DNA of 38,085 nucleotides from Bacteroidales bacterium (GCA_016938235.1 JAFGVA010000041.1:1-38085), one strand, 5' to 3'. Positions 25,906 to 35,720 are shown, counted from the first letter of the stretch. Notes: generated from the sequence alone by a model not told the origin. Translations and numbers: made by a program.

Positions 25906-26931
25906 TTTTGACAATTTTTCTAAAGAATCAATCTTCAGCTTTAGGCTTTTCAGTTCTTCCTGGCTTACATTTTCAGTTGAGTTCTCTTTAATTCTTAATG
26001 CCATTTTATAATATTTCAGGGCTTCGGGATCATTTCTCTTTGTTTCATACAAACTACCCAGATTTTCATAGGTTCTGGCAATTGACAAGTTACCTGCAGA
26101 GTATACATTTTGTTTTATCTCTAAAGAAATTAACTGGTATGTAATAGCCCTGTCAATATCACCTTTAAGTTTATATGCCATGCCAACATTCCCAAAGGTT
26201 CTGGCAATATCCGGATGATTCTGGCCATATATAAGCTGGTTTATTTCGATATCTTTCATATAAAAAATTATGGAAGTAGCATATTGACCCTGTTTGAAAT
26301 ATATATTTGCAACATCGCTATAAACTGCTGCAACTTTCGGATGGCCATTTCCATAAACTTTCTTATTAACGACAAGAGCTTTTTCGTGGTATTTTATGGC
26401 TTCAGAATATCTTCCCTGCTGATCGTACAAATTACCAATATTAGTATACGTTACTGCTAATGAGGCATGGCTATCGCCGTAAGACTTTGTTTTTATATAA
26501 ATTGACTTGTTATAATATTCAAGAGCCTCAATAAAAGAATGTTTTTTACCATATACACCCCCCAGGTTATTATAAATCGGTCCTAATTCGGGATGAGTAC
26601 TGCCCAATACCTGGGTAATCACAGATATAGCTTTTTTATAATTGAATATGGCTTGCTCATATTCACTTGTTAATTCATACAGAATGCCCAGGTTGTTATA
26701 GGATCTGGCCACAAGAAAGTGATTTTCACCATACTCCTTCTTTTTCACAATAAGTGAGCTATCGTAATAAGCGATGGCTGTTTTATAATCTTCTTTTTGG
26801 GTATATTCCTGAGCCAGTTTTTCATAATCTTCAAAGCCCTTATAACTCTGGGCTGAAGTTCCTAAACTCACCAAAATAAACGCTAAAGACAAATAAAGCT
26901 TACAGGGTATATTTTTAAATCTTGAAATCAT
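25900..26931 (-). CDS. Secreted kinesin-light-chain-type TPR protein
   Basis: This 343-residue protein has a signal peptide ending TSAQ (about residue 28). It then has six tandem units of about 42 residues of the kinesin-light-chain TPR type, each with a YGxxHxxxA-like start (YGENH, LGSTH, YGDSH, YGNGH, YGQNH, YSAGN) and a YNNLGxxY-type helix. A short Lys/Glu-rich C-terminal helix ends the protein. In Bacteroidota such repeats often sit in front of a CHAT or histidine-kinase domain; here there is none. It probably forms a protein-protein interaction scaffold in the periplasm; the partner is unknown. Confidence 0.85.
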   Translation of the reverse strand: MISRFKNIPCKLYLSLAFILVSLGTSAQSYKGFEDYEKLAQEYTQKEDYKTAIAYYDSSLIVKKKEYGENHFLVARSYNNLGILYELTSEYEQAIFNYKKAISVITQVLGSTHPELGPIYNNLGGVYGKKHSFIEALEYYNKSIYIKTKSYGDSHASLAVTYTNIGNLYDQQGRYSEAIKYHEKALVVNKKVYGNGHPKVAAVYSDVANIYFKQGQYATSIIFYMKDIEINQLIYGQNHPDIARTFGNVGMAYKLKGDIDRAITYQLISLEIKQNVYSAGNLSIARTYENLGSLYETKRNDPEALKYYKMALRIKENSTENVSQEELKSLKLKIDSLEKLSKK

Positions 26932-27143
26932 ACAGTATTCAATAACTTCTGGTACAAATTACAAAATCGCCACAAACTGAAATCTTATTTTATTTACCAG
27001 AATCGCAAAACAGCTAAACCAAAACTCCTGAATACCTGTATAAATCATCATTTGGCCCTGTAACTAACCCATGTAAAATTGTGAATAAAAAGCAGAATAA
27101 TTAACCCAAGGGCTCTTTAAAACTTTAATAATAGAATACAAAA

Positions 27144-27180
27144 CAAAAAAGCTCCACACAAAAATGCATGGAGCTTTTAT
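27144..27180 (-). terminator. Intrinsic terminator of ppdK
   Basis: On the minus strand AAAAGCTCCA and TGGAGCTTTTT form the stem (27178-27169, 27156-27146) with T's beyond it. It lies just downstream of the ppdK stop codon. The rest of 26932-27143 shows nothing. Confidence 0.8.
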
Positions 27181-27201
27181 ATATTTAAAAGATTCAGGTT
27201 A

Positions 27202-29907
27202 TTATCTCAAAGCAGCCTGAGCAGCAGCTAAGCGTGCAATTGGCACTCTAAACGGAGAACAGCTTACATAGTTCATACCTGCGCGAACACAAAATTCAAC
27301 AGAACTTGGCTCACCACCATGTTCACCGCAAATACCAACTTTAAGTTTATTGCGGGTGCTACGTCCTTTTTTAATACCCATTTCAACCAACTGTCCAACA
27401 CCTTCCTGGTCTAACACCTGGAAAGGATCTGTTTTCAGGATACCTTTCTGAAGGTAAACAGGTAAGAATTTACCAGCGTCATCACGAGAATAACCAAATG
27501 TCATCTGTGTAAGGTCATTGGTACCAAAAGAGAAGAATTCAGCCACCTCAGCAATATCGTCGGCAGTTAATGCGGCACGGGGAATTTCAATCATGGTTCC
27601 GACCATGTAATTGATTTTGTCGCCTTTTTCACTGAAAACTTCATCAGCTACCCGACGTACAATTTCTTCCTGCAATTTTAATTCTTTCACTGTACCAATA
27701 AGTGGAATCATAATTTCAGGAAATGTTTCAACTCCTTCTTTCTTCAATTCCATGGCAGCTTCAAGAATAGCACGAGCCTGCATCTCTGTAATTTCAGGAT
27801 AAGTATTTCCTAAACGACATCCACGATGACCAAGCATTGGGTTAAATTCGTGAAGATCTTCCACTTTCTTTTTAACCAAGTCAACGCTAATACCCATCTC
27901 ATTGGCCATTTCTTTTTGGTTTGCCTCTTCGTGAGGAACAAATTCGTGTAATGGCGGATCAAGCAGACGTACAGTAACAGGCTTGCCTGCCATTGCACTA
28001 AATACGTCTTTGAAATCCTGACGTTGAATTGGTAATAATTTATCTAAAGCGACTCTTCTTCCAGCTTCATCATCTGCAAGAATCATTTCGCGCATTCTTA
28101 TAAGACGCTCACCTTCAAAGAACATATGTTCTGTACGACATAAACCGATACCTTGTGCTCCAAATTTAACAGCTACTTTAGCATCTCTTTCGGTTTCTGC
28201 ATTTGTACGAACATCAATTGTTCTGTATTTATCAGCAAGCTCCATGATAGCAGCAAAATCGCCGCTTAATTCAGCTTCTATTGTATCAATTTTTCCTTCG
28301 TATACTTCACCGGTAGAACCATTAAGAGAAATCCAATCTCCTTCTTTAAATGTTTTTCCGCTGGCTGTCATTGTGCGTGTCTTACCATCGATCTTACATT
28401 CACCTGCACCAGAAACACAACATTTACCCATACCCCGGGCAACTACAGCTGCGTGAGAAGTCATACCACCACGAGCTGTTAAGATACCTTTGGCGATATC
28501 CATACCCTCTAAATCTTCTGGAGAGGTTTCAACGCGTGCAAGAATGGTTACAGGGAATTTTTTAGCTTCATCGGCATGGAAAACTAACTGACCGGTTGCA
28601 GCACCAGGAGATGCCGGAAGACCTTTAGCAAGTACATTGGCTCCCTGAATTGCTTTTTTATCAAATACCGGGTGCAATAACTCGTCTAGCTTGTTAGGTT
28701 CCTGACGAAGGATAGCTGTTTTTTCGTTAATCATACCTTCTTTAAGCATATCCATAGCAATTTTAACCATAGCTGCAGCAGTACGTTTACCGTTACGGGT
28801 CTGAAGCATCCATAGTTTTCCATCCTGAATGGTAAACTCAAGATCCTGCATATCTTTGAAATATTTCTCAAGGTTTTCCTGAGTTTCGTTAAGTTCTTTA
28901 TATGCTGCAGGCATCAATTCTTCTAAGGAAGGATATTTTGAAGCTCTGATTTCTTCTGAAATTCCAGCTAATTCTGCCCATCTTAGAGAACCTTCTTTAG
29001 TAATTTGCTGTGGAGTACGAACACCTGCAACAACATCCTCACCTTGAGCGTTGATTAGATATTCTCCGTTAAAAACGTTTTCTCCGGTTGCAGCATCGCG
29101 GGTAAAAGCAACACCAGTACCTGAATTGTCGCCCATGTTACCGAAAACCATTGCTTGTACGTTCACAGCAGTACCCCATTCTTCGGGAATTTGGTTCATT
29201 GCACGGTAATAGTTAGCACGCGGATTCATCCAGCTATCAAAAACAGCTGCTACAGCACCCCAAAGTTGTTCCCATGGGTCAGCCGGGAAGTCGTGACCGG
29301 TTACCTTTTTAACAGCAGCTTTAAATTTTGCAACTAATTTTTTTAAATCTTCAACATCAAGGTCAGTGTCGTTCTCAACACCTTTGGCTTCCTTAACCTC
29401 CTCCATTATTTCTTCGAAAGGATCGATATCTTCTTTTGATTCCGGTTTCATTCCAAGAACAACATCGCCATACATTTGAACAAAACGACGGTATGAATCC
29501 CATGCGAAACGCGGATTACCCGATTTATTTGCAATTGCTTCAACAGCGTCATCGTTCATTCCCAGGTTAAGAACTGTATCCATCATACCCGGCATGGAAA
29601 CACGTGCTCCGGAACGCACAGACATCAGAAGTGGATTTTCTTTGGAACCAAAACCCATGTTCATGAGTTCTTCAACTCCTTTCATTGCCGCTTCTACTTC
29701 ACTTTTCAGCAATTCAATTACTTTTTCTTTTCCCAGTTCATTATATTCAGTACAAGTATCAGTTGTAATAGTAAAACCCGGAGGTACTGGTACTCCAATG
29801 TGGTTCATTTCAGCAAGGTTAGCTCCTTTCCCTCCTAAGAGGTTTTTCATATCAGCTTTTCCTTCGGCTTTTTTGTTACCAAAACTATAAACTCGTTTAA
29901 CAGACAT
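27202..29907 (-). CDS. ppdK: Pyruvate, phosphate dikinase
   Basis: This 901-residue enzyme interconverts pyruvate, ATP and Pi with PEP, AMP and PPi. The ATP-grasp half starts with GGKGANLAEM (about 25-34). The swivelling phosphohistidine domain has GGMTSHAAVVARGMGK with catalytic H485. The C-terminal PEP/pyruvate barrel ends with GICGEHGGEP, whose Cys (C860) is the conserved proton donor, and a FSFGTNDLTQM segment. All key residues are present and the length is normal. It lies two genes from pyruvate kinase, with xerD between, and has its own -7 element at 29979-29972. In anaerobes it usually runs with PPi in the glycolytic direction; the direction here is inference. Confidence 0.97.
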   Translation of the reverse strand: MSVKRVYSFGNKKAEGKADMKNLLGGKGANLAEMNHIGVPVPPGFTITTDTCTEYNELGKEKVIELLKSEVEAAMKGVEELMNMGFGSKENPLLMSVRSGARVSMPGMMDTVLNLGMNDDAVEAIANKSGNPRFAWDSYRRFVQMYGDVVLGMKPESKEDIDPFEEIMEEVKEAKGVENDTDLDVEDLKKLVAKFKAAVKKVTGHDFPADPWEQLWGAVAAVFDSWMNPRANYYRAMNQIPEEWGTAVNVQAMVFGNMGDNSGTGVAFTRDAATGENVFNGEYLINAQGEDVVAGVRTPQQITKEGSLRWAELAGISEEIRASKYPSLEELMPAAYKELNETQENLEKYFKDMQDLEFTIQDGKLWMLQTRNGKRTAAAMVKIAMDMLKEGMINEKTAILRQEPNKLDELLHPVFDKKAIQGANVLAKGLPASPGAATGQLVFHADEAKKFPVTILARVETSPEDLEGMDIAKGILTARGGMTSHAAVVARGMGKCCVSGAGECKIDGKTRTMTASGKTFKEGDWISLNGSTGEVYEGKIDTIEAELSGDFAAIMELADKYRTIDVRTNAETERDAKVAVKFGAQGIGLCRTEHMFFEGERLIRMREMILADDEAGRRVALDKLLPIQRQDFKDVFSAMAGKPVTVRLLDPPLHEFVPHEEANQKEMANEMGISVDLVKKKVEDLHEFNPMLGHRGCRLGNTYPEITEMQARAILEAAMELKKEGVETFPEIMIPLIGTVKELKLQEEIVRRVADEVFSEKGDKINYMVGTMIEIPRAALTADDIAEVAEFFSFGTNDLTQMTFGYSRDDAGKFLPVYLQKGILKTDPFQVLDQEGVGQLVEMGIKKGRSTRNKLKVGICGEHGGEPSSVEFCVRAGMNYVSCSPFRVPIARLAAAQAALR

Positions 29908-29971
29908 CTTTATTATATATTTATGGTTAATTAATCAACGCTCACTTTTTAAGCTTTTAGCGTAAGAGGAA

Positions 29972-29979
29972 CAAATGTA
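29972..29979 (-). promoter_or_regulatory. Candidate -7 element of ppdK
   Basis: The minus strand reads TACATTTG, a full TAnnTTTG match, giving a leader of about 58 bases before the ATG at 29907. No good -33 box was found at the expected distance. Confidence 0.45.
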
Positions 29980-30079
29980 TCAAAAAAATAAAAAGTATTA
30001 AGTTTCAATAGGTGTTTTTTGCCAATAAAACAACATTTTACAATTATTTATAAACTTAATTAACGATGCAAAGAACTCC

Positions 30080-30976
30080 CTATGCCCGGGGATGGTGTTC
30101 AATTATCGTTTGCCGTAAAAAACTTTGGTCAAGGTGAGTATATATTTCTGTGGTAAGAATAGATTCATGCCCCAGCATTTCCTGTACTGCTCTTAAATCT
30201 GCTCCTCCCTCAACCAGATGAGTCGCAAATGAATGTCGGAAAGTATGCGGGCTGATATTTTTTTGTATTCCTGCTTTCTCAGCCAAATCTTTGATAATAT
30301 TAAAAACCATTACACGTGATAGCTGTCCTCCCCTGCGGTTCAAAAACAAAATATTCTGAAATTCTTTTTTGACTGGCAAATGGTTTCTTTGCTGTTCTTT
30401 GTAATATTCTATTTCGCTAAGGGCTGTATTACTAATCGGAACCAATCTTTCTTTGTCTCCTTTACCCTTTACCCTTATAAAACCTTCGTCAAATATGATA
30501 TCCGTTATTTTTAAATTGGTAAGTTCAGAAACTCTGAGCCCGCAACCATAAAGAGTTTCCAGGATTGCCTTATTCCGGTGTCCTTCAGATTTGCTTAAAT
30601 CAATATTACTTATTAAGTCATCAATTTCTTCAACCGATAAAACCACAGGTAATTTTCTTCCAAGCTTTGGTGCTTCAAGTTGGGCAGAGGGATTAACCTC
30701 AATTACGTTAGTATATACAAGAAAACGGTAAAACGATTTAATAGATGATACTTGCCTTGCCTGCGATGCCTGGGCTATACCCAATTCGTTTAAATATTCC
30801 AGAAGGCCCCGAAGTTGATCGAGTGTTAAGTCACTATACTTCGCATCGCCATACTTCATCTTCACAAAATCGCGCAGTTTAAGAATATCACGTAAATAAT
30901 TTTCCAGTGTACTTGCAGAAAGGCTTTGCTCCAGAAGAAGAAATTGCCTGTATTCCTGTAAAATATTATCCCACAC
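30080..30976 (-). CDS. xerD: Tyrosine recombinase XerD (or XerC)
   Basis: This 298-residue tyrosine recombinase starts at a GTG. It has the N-terminal SAM-like core-binding domain (1-100) and the catalytic residues R148, K172, H244, R247, H270 and Y279 (GCGLRVSEL, KGKGDKER, HTFRHS, LGHESI, EIYTH). With its partner Xer protein it resolves chromosome dimers at dif. Length and motifs fit XerD; XerC cannot be excluded. There is no adjacent mobile-element gene, att-like repeat or cargo, so it is a housekeeping recombinase, not an integrase. Confidence 0.9.
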   Translation of the reverse strand: MWDNILQEYRQFLLLEQSLSASTLENYLRDILKLRDFVKMKYGDAKYSDLTLDQLRGLLEYLNELGIAQASQARQVSSIKSFYRFLVYTNVIEVNPSAQLEAPKLGRKLPVVLSVEEIDDLISNIDLSKSEGHRNKAILETLYGCGLRVSELTNLKITDIIFDEGFIRVKGKGDKERLVPISNTALSEIEYYKEQQRNHLPVKKEFQNILFLNRRGGQLSRVMVFNIIKDLAEKAGIQKNISPHTFRHSFATHLVEGGADLRAVQEMLGHESILTTEIYTHLDQSFLRQTIIEHHPRA

Positions 30977-31024
30977 AAATAAAATATTTAACGTTTTTTT
31001 AATGGTTTTCTCCTTGTGAAAATA

Positions 31025-31032
31025 TACATTTG
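31025..31032 (+). promoter_or_regulatory. Candidate -7 element of pyk
   Basis: TACATTTG matches TAnnTTTG, about 70 bases before the ATG at 31102. No -33 TTG was found at the usual spacing. Confidence 0.4.
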
Positions 31033-31101
31033 CACCCGCTTTAAAAAATAAAAGATAAATATTTTATAATTTCCAGAAAATCAGAATAATAAGCTTTATT
31101 T

Positions 31102-32520
31102 ATGGAAAAGAAAACCAAAATTGTAGCAACAGTATCCGATTTGCGCTGTGATGTTGATTTTATTAAGAGTTTAGTAGATGCAGGAACAAACGTGGTTCGG
31201 CTTAACACAGCCCACCAAACCCTCGAAGATACTTTGCGCATTGTTGAGAATGTAAGAAAAGTTTCAGAAAATATTGCACTCATAGTCGATACTAAAGGGC
31301 CTGAAATAAGAACCTCTGCAACAGATTTTAAATATGAGGTAAAACGAGGCGATACTGTAAAAATAATGGGTGATGCTACTGAGAAAACCAATGAATCTGT
31401 GGTTTACGTTAATCATCCCAATTTTGTTAACGAAGTTGATCTGTGCGAGAAAATTTTAATTGACGACGGTGAATTAGAATTATTAATCGTTGATAAAAAA
31501 GACGATTACCTGCTATGTAAAGCCAAAAACACTGGTGTAATTAAAGGCAAAAAAAGTGTTAATGTTCCAAATGCAAGTTTTTCATTGCCTGCATTAACTG
31601 CAAAAGACAGGGAATATATTCACTTTGCCATTGAACACGATATCGACTTTATTGCACACTCGTTTGTCAGAAACAAACAGGATGTTATGGAAATCCGGGA
31701 AATTCTTGACTCCAAAAATTCGCGTGTAAAAATAATCGCAAAAATCGAAAACCAGGAAGGTGTTGACAACATCGATGAGATTCTGGAGTATGTTTATGGT
31801 GTTATGGTTGCTCGTGGTGATTTGGCAATTGAAATACCCTATGAAAAAATACCCGGAATTCAGAAAAGAATAATTAATAAGTGTATTGAAGTTCGTAAGC
31901 CTGTGATTATTGCAACACAGATGCTTCATTCCATGATTAAAAGTCCAAGACCCACAAGAGCCGAAGTAACAGATATAGCCAACGCAATTTACAGTAAAAC
32001 TGATGCTGTAATGTTAAGTGGAGAAACAGCTTATGGTGATTTTCCTGTTGAAAGTGTTGAAACAATGGCCACCATAATTAAAGAAGTTGAAAAAAGCAGA
32101 GGTGATTACCATAAAACGCCTATTACGGTTTTGAGCTCAAAAACATCGGCATACCTTGCGAAATCAGCAGTTGAAGCTTCTATTAAACTCGATGCAAAAG
32201 TAATTATAGCTGATACTTCATCAGGAAGAACCATCAGAAACATATCTGGCTTCAGAGGAAGACAACCCGTTTATTGTCAGTGTTATGATAAGCGTGTTAT
32301 GCGTGAATTAGCACTGTCATTCGGCGTTTATTCCAATTACCTTGAATCAAATGCCACTTATGAGTTTGTTCGTGAAAGCCTTGAACAATTAATAAGCAAA
32401 AATGTTATTAATCAAGACGATCGTGTGGTTGTTATCGGTGGAAACTATGGCATTCGTCATGGAGCATCATTTATTGAAATTAGCGAAGTATCAAATCTTA
32501 AAAAACAATACAAAAGTTAA
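31102..32520 (+). CDS. pyk: Pyruvate kinase
   Basis: This 472-residue enzyme makes pyruvate and ATP from PEP and ADP. DTKGPEIRT (63-71) keeps the Glu (E68) typical of K+-dependent enzymes. IAKIENQEGV is the active-site Lys motif and MVARGDLAIEIP follows in the barrel. TKSDAVMLSGETAYG-type residues are seen as SKTDAVMLSGETAYGDFP, split near residues 298-315. The N-terminus is unusual: TVSDLRCD replaces the common TIGPAS and RLNTAHQT (33-40) replaces RLNFSHG, removing a Ser that helps bind K+ in the rabbit enzyme. The C-terminal domain is complete. It has a terminator at 32544 and is transcribed away from xerD. Confidence 0.96.
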   Translation: MEKKTKIVATVSDLRCDVDFIKSLVDAGTNVVRLNTAHQTLEDTLRIVENVRKVSENIALIVDTKGPEIRTSATDFKYEVKRGDTVKIMGDATEKTNESVVYVNHPNFVNEVDLCEKILIDDGELELLIVDKKDDYLLCKAKNTGVIKGKKSVNVPNASFSLPALTAKDREYIHFAIEHDIDFIAHSFVRNKQDVMEIREILDSKNSRVKIIAKIENQEGVDNIDEILEYVYGVMVARGDLAIEIPYEKIPGIQKRIINKCIEVRKPVIIATQMLHSMIKSPRPTRAEVTDIANAIYSKTDAVMLSGETAYGDFPVESVETMATIIKEVEKSRGDYHKTPITVLSSKTSAYLAKSAVEASIKLDAKVIIADTSSGRTIRNISGFRGRQPVYCQCYDKRVMRELALSFGVYSNYLESNATYEFVRESLEQLISKNVINQDDRVVVIGGNYGIRHGASFIEISEVSNLKKQYKS

Positions 32521-32543
32521 GAAATTGTAAATAATATAATTTG

Positions 32544-32576
32544 AAAAAGGTCTGGCTGATTAAGTCAGGCCTTTTT
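32544..32576 (+). terminator. Intrinsic terminator of pyk
   Basis: AAAAAGGTCTGGC (32544-32556) pairs with GTCAGGCCTTTTT (32564-32576) with one G-T wobble and one mismatch, followed by a T-run. Confidence 0.85.
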
Positions 32577-32615
32577 AGTAATTTTACTCCTGTATATAAA
32601 ACATAAAAAGCAGTT

Positions 32616-33110
32616 GTGAAAATACTATTGATGTACATATTGCTGGTATCTGATTCCATGTTTAACTACTACCATCCTCTTCACCTTTCGGTTACAAACA
32701 TGAACCTGGATAATACTAATTTAGAAATTGATTACTCCATTCGTTTATTTCAGGACGATTTAGCCTCCTTAGTCGGAATGTTGTACCATGAGGCTTTACA
32801 CAAAAACATTACACCCGACAGTACTATAATTGTTAATTATTTCAAACAAACCCTGAAACTTAGCACCAACTCAACCGAACTTAGGCCTGAATTAGTTAAA
32901 ATAGAAAGTAATGAGCTTGAATATTGGTTGTACTTCAAAGCAAAGCTGAGCGCCCTCCCCGACACCCTATGCATAGAAAACACCATATTGACAGATTTGT
33001 ATTCTGATCAACAAAACCTCCTCATATTTTCTTACAGAAGTAAAGAAAAAGGATTAACTTTTGACCAGAAAACAGTGAAGCAACCAATTTCACTAAATAG
33101 TATCCAGTAG
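32616..33110 (+). CDS. DUF6702-like protein
   Basis: This 164-residue protein begins at a GTG; an ATG at 32631 is an alternative. A hydrophobic N-terminus (MKILLMYILLVSDSM) may act as a signal. After that comes YYHPLHLSVTNMNLDNTNLEIDYSIRLFQDDLASL, split between residues 19 and 55, a pattern I recall from the DUF6702 family of Bacteroidota, where a His-Pro-rich start is followed by a beta-rich domain. The function of the family is unknown. It is the first gene of a tight operon (three bases to the next gene) with a T9SS cargo protein and a TPR protein. Confidence 0.6.
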   Translation: MKILLMYILLVSDSMFNYYHPLHLSVTNMNLDNTNLEIDYSIRLFQDDLASLVGMLYHEALHKNITPDSTIIVNYFKQTLKLSTNSTELRPELVKIESNELEYWLYFKAKLSALPDTLCIENTILTDLYSDQQNLLIFSYRSKEKGLTFDQKTVKQPISLNSIQ

Positions 33111-33113
33111 ATT

Positions 33114-35720
33114 ATGGCAGGAAAGACAAAAATATGGCTGTTCCTTATTTTTTTAATTGCAATTTATAGTAGTGCAAAAGCAACCCATAACAGGGCAGGT
33201 GAAATTACATACCGTCATATTAGTGGATACACTTACGAATTTACAGTCACCACCTACACATACAAACCCAGCAAAGCCAACCGCGACAGGCTGGATATAA
33301 GCTGGGGAGACGGAACTTCCCAGACCGTTTACAGAAGAGACACCCTGTCGTTGCCGAACCAATATCTGTACAGTTCTTTTATTGCAGAACATACTTTTCC
33401 CGGAGCTGGTATTTACGAAATATTTATGGAAGATCCCAACCGTAATCTGGGAGTAAAAAATATTCCGAATTCAGTTAATGTGGTATTCTCTATTAAAACA
33501 ACAATGCTAATAGGTCCTTTTACCGGCTCAAACAGCACACCAATATTATTAAACCCCCCAATTGACAAGGCGGCCAAAGGACACATATTCATACATAATC
33601 CTGCCGCTTATGATCCGGATGGCGACAGTATTTCCTATGAACTAACAATATGTACTGCTGAAAACGGAAAACCAATACAGGGTTACACCTTTCCTCCAGC
33701 TTCCGATACCTTGTATATCAATAGCAATGGAGATTTAACCTGGTTAACCCCGGTAGATACCGGCACCTATAATGTCGCTATGTTTATAGATGAATGGCGG
33801 AATGGTGTAAGAATAGGACGTATTACAAGGGATATGCAAATTGATGTGTATGAAACTGACAACAATCCACCTGTAAACGATATCATACCTGATTTATGTA
33901 TTGAAGCCGGAGATACTTTAATATGGGACATTTACAGTACCGATGCCGATAACGATTTCATAACCATGGAAATGGTTGCCGGCCCTATAGCGGATGAGCT
34001 TGCAGAATTTGAAATAATTGAAACTGAGGCAGGAAAGACACATGGCCGGCTTACCTGGAATACCAACTGTGGTTACGCTCAAAACCAACCCTATACTTTT
34101 GTTTTGAAGTCTCAGGATATTGTTTCTGACGATATCAGCCTGGTAGACATTACAAGTTTTAAAATCAGGGTTTTACATAATGAACCGGAAAACCTTCAAC
34201 TTCTGCCGGGAGCCGACACGATACGGCTTGTATGGGATGTCTCAAATTGCGGCAATCCTGCCGGCTACCATATTTACCGGAAAATAGATTATTATGGTTT
34301 TTCCCCCGACAGTTGCGAAGTAGGTGTACCTGAATATACCGGATACGAACTACTTGATGATGTAGAAGGCCGGTATACTAATTATTATACCGACGACAAC
34401 CATGGAAAGGGAATGGTACCCGGATTTGATTATTGCTATATGATAACCGCTTATTACAGTGATAATGCCGAAAGTTTCGCAACACCGGAAGTTTGTACAA
34501 CATTAGTTCCGGGAGTACCCGCCATGCTGCAGGTAAGTGTTGAAGAAGACAGTGAAACAAATGGTGAAATTTTGGTGAGCTGGGCATATCCTTATGGAAT
34601 TGATACCATTGTTAGCGGACCATACCAATACAGGGTTTTCAGACTAAATCCGGGAAGCAGTATCTATGAACAGGTAGCTGCTATCAATACCGATTTAAGC
34701 GACACTACCTATATAGATACGGGAATAAACACCTTGGTTTACCCCTACTTTTATTCAGTAAAATTATTTTACCAGGACGGTGGTACCTGGGCTGAATATC
34801 CGGGTAGCGAAATAGCCTCATCGCTTTATCTTGGGCTTTATGGTTCTGACAATGCCATTACAATTGAACATAATAAAAGATCGCCCTGGCAGAATTACAG
34901 ATACGATGTTTTCAGAAAGTCTGAATCTTCAACTGTATTTGATTTTATTGGTTTCACAGTATCATCAACATTCTTTAATGATAGCATTCCTAACCAGGTG
35001 CGATACGACTATAAATCATCCGGCCTGGGTATGAGACCTCTTTATGGCCATAATTATTATATGATTAACCAATCTCATATAAACTCTGCAGAAGCCATTG
35101 ATACCGTACCGCCATGTGCCCCGGTTTCACAGGTTATTTCGATATGTGATAGTTCATACAATATTCTTTCATGGATAAGTCCCGAATTTCTATGCAACGA
35201 AAGAGATATAGTACAATACCAGATTTATTACAGCTCTACTCTTGAAGGAGACATGCAGCTTATCGGAACCCGGGTGCATCCCGATACAACTTTTATACAT
35301 AATATCGATCTGGTTACTCTTGCAGGTGTTTATGGTGTTGCAGCTGTCGATTCTTTTAATAATGTGAGCAGCATTATTCCTGTTATTATTGACTCATGCA
35401 TTATGTACAAACTGCCCAATGTATTTAGTCCGAATAACGATGGCACAAACGACATCTATTTATCCTATAACCTGGGCGACTTTGTGCAGCGTGTTGATAT
35501 GAAAATTTTTAACCGTTATGGGCAACTGGTTTATAATACAGATAATCCGGATATACGTTGGGATGGAAGGAACAAAATGACCGGAAGAATAGTTTCACCC
35601 GGAGTTTACTACTACATCTGTGATGTATACGAGCCGCGGCTAACAGGTGAGGAACACAGGGGTTTAAAGGGTTTTATTCATGTTTATGCCGGAGAAAACA
35701 ATATAAAAGCAGGAGAATGA
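33114..35720 (+). CDS. T9SS-secreted multi-domain surface protein with CHU_C C-terminus
   Basis: This 868-residue protein has a signal peptide (1-23) followed by ATHNRAGEITY, a start common to large Bacteroidota surface proteins. Next are a PKD-like segment (ISWGDGTS), Ig/cadherin-like repeats (AYDPDGDSISYEL) and fibronectin-III-like modules up to about residue 760. The last 100 residues (LPNVFSPNNDGTND, FNRYGQLVY, WDGRN, GVYYYICDVYE) are the gliding-motility-associated CHU_C domain, a type B signal for the type IX secretion system, by which such proteins are exported and attached to the cell surface. It is probably an adhesin or structural surface protein. No T9SS machinery gene is in the window. 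Its stop overlaps the start of the TPR gene (ATGA), so translation is likely coupled. Confidence 0.9.
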   Translation: MAGKTKIWLFLIFLIAIYSSAKATHNRAGEITYRHISGYTYEFTVTTYTYKPSKANRDRLDISWGDGTSQTVYRRDTLSLPNQYLYSSFIAEHTFPGAGIYEIFMEDPNRNLGVKNIPNSVNVVFSIKTTMLIGPFTGSNSTPILLNPPIDKAAKGHIFIHNPAAYDPDGDSISYELTICTAENGKPIQGYTFPPASDTLYINSNGDLTWLTPVDTGTYNVAMFIDEWRNGVRIGRITRDMQIDVYETDNNPPVNDIIPDLCIEAGDTLIWDIYSTDADNDFITMEMVAGPIADELAEFEIIETEAGKTHGRLTWNTNCGYAQNQPYTFVLKSQDIVSDDISLVDITSFKIRVLHNEPENLQLLPGADTIRLVWDVSNCGNPAGYHIYRKIDYYGFSPDSCEVGVPEYTGYELLDDVEGRYTNYYTDDNHGKGMVPGFDYCYMITAYYSDNAESFATPEVCTTLVPGVPAMLQVSVEEDSETNGEILVSWAYPYGIDTIVSGPYQYRVFRLNPGSSIYEQVAAINTDLSDTTYIDTGINTLVYPYFYSVKLFYQDGGTWAEYPGSEIASSLYLGLYGSDNAITIEHNKRSPWQNYRYDVFRKSESSTVFDFIGFTVSSTFFNDSIPNQVRYDYKSSGLGMRPLYGHNYYMINQSHINSAEAIDTVPPCAPVSQVISICDSSYNILSWISPEFLCNERDIVQYQIYYSSTLEGDMQLIGTRVHPDTTFIHNIDLVTLAGVYGVAAVDSFNNVSSIIPVIIDSCIMYKLPNVFSPNNDGTNDIYLSYNLGDFVQRVDMKIFNRYGQLVYNTDNPDIRWDGRNKMTGRIVSPGVYYYICDVYEPRLTGEEHRGLKGFIHVYAGENNIKAGE

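Noticed and set aside
25794-25991. Plus-strand small open frame after the secreted-protein gene
   Set aside because: It runs through the bidirectional terminator and into the antisense of the TPR gene.
30080-30976. The tyrosine recombinase as an integrase of a mobile element
   Set aside because: Motifs and size fit housekeeping XerC/XerD, and there is no tRNA, att-like repeat or cargo nearby.
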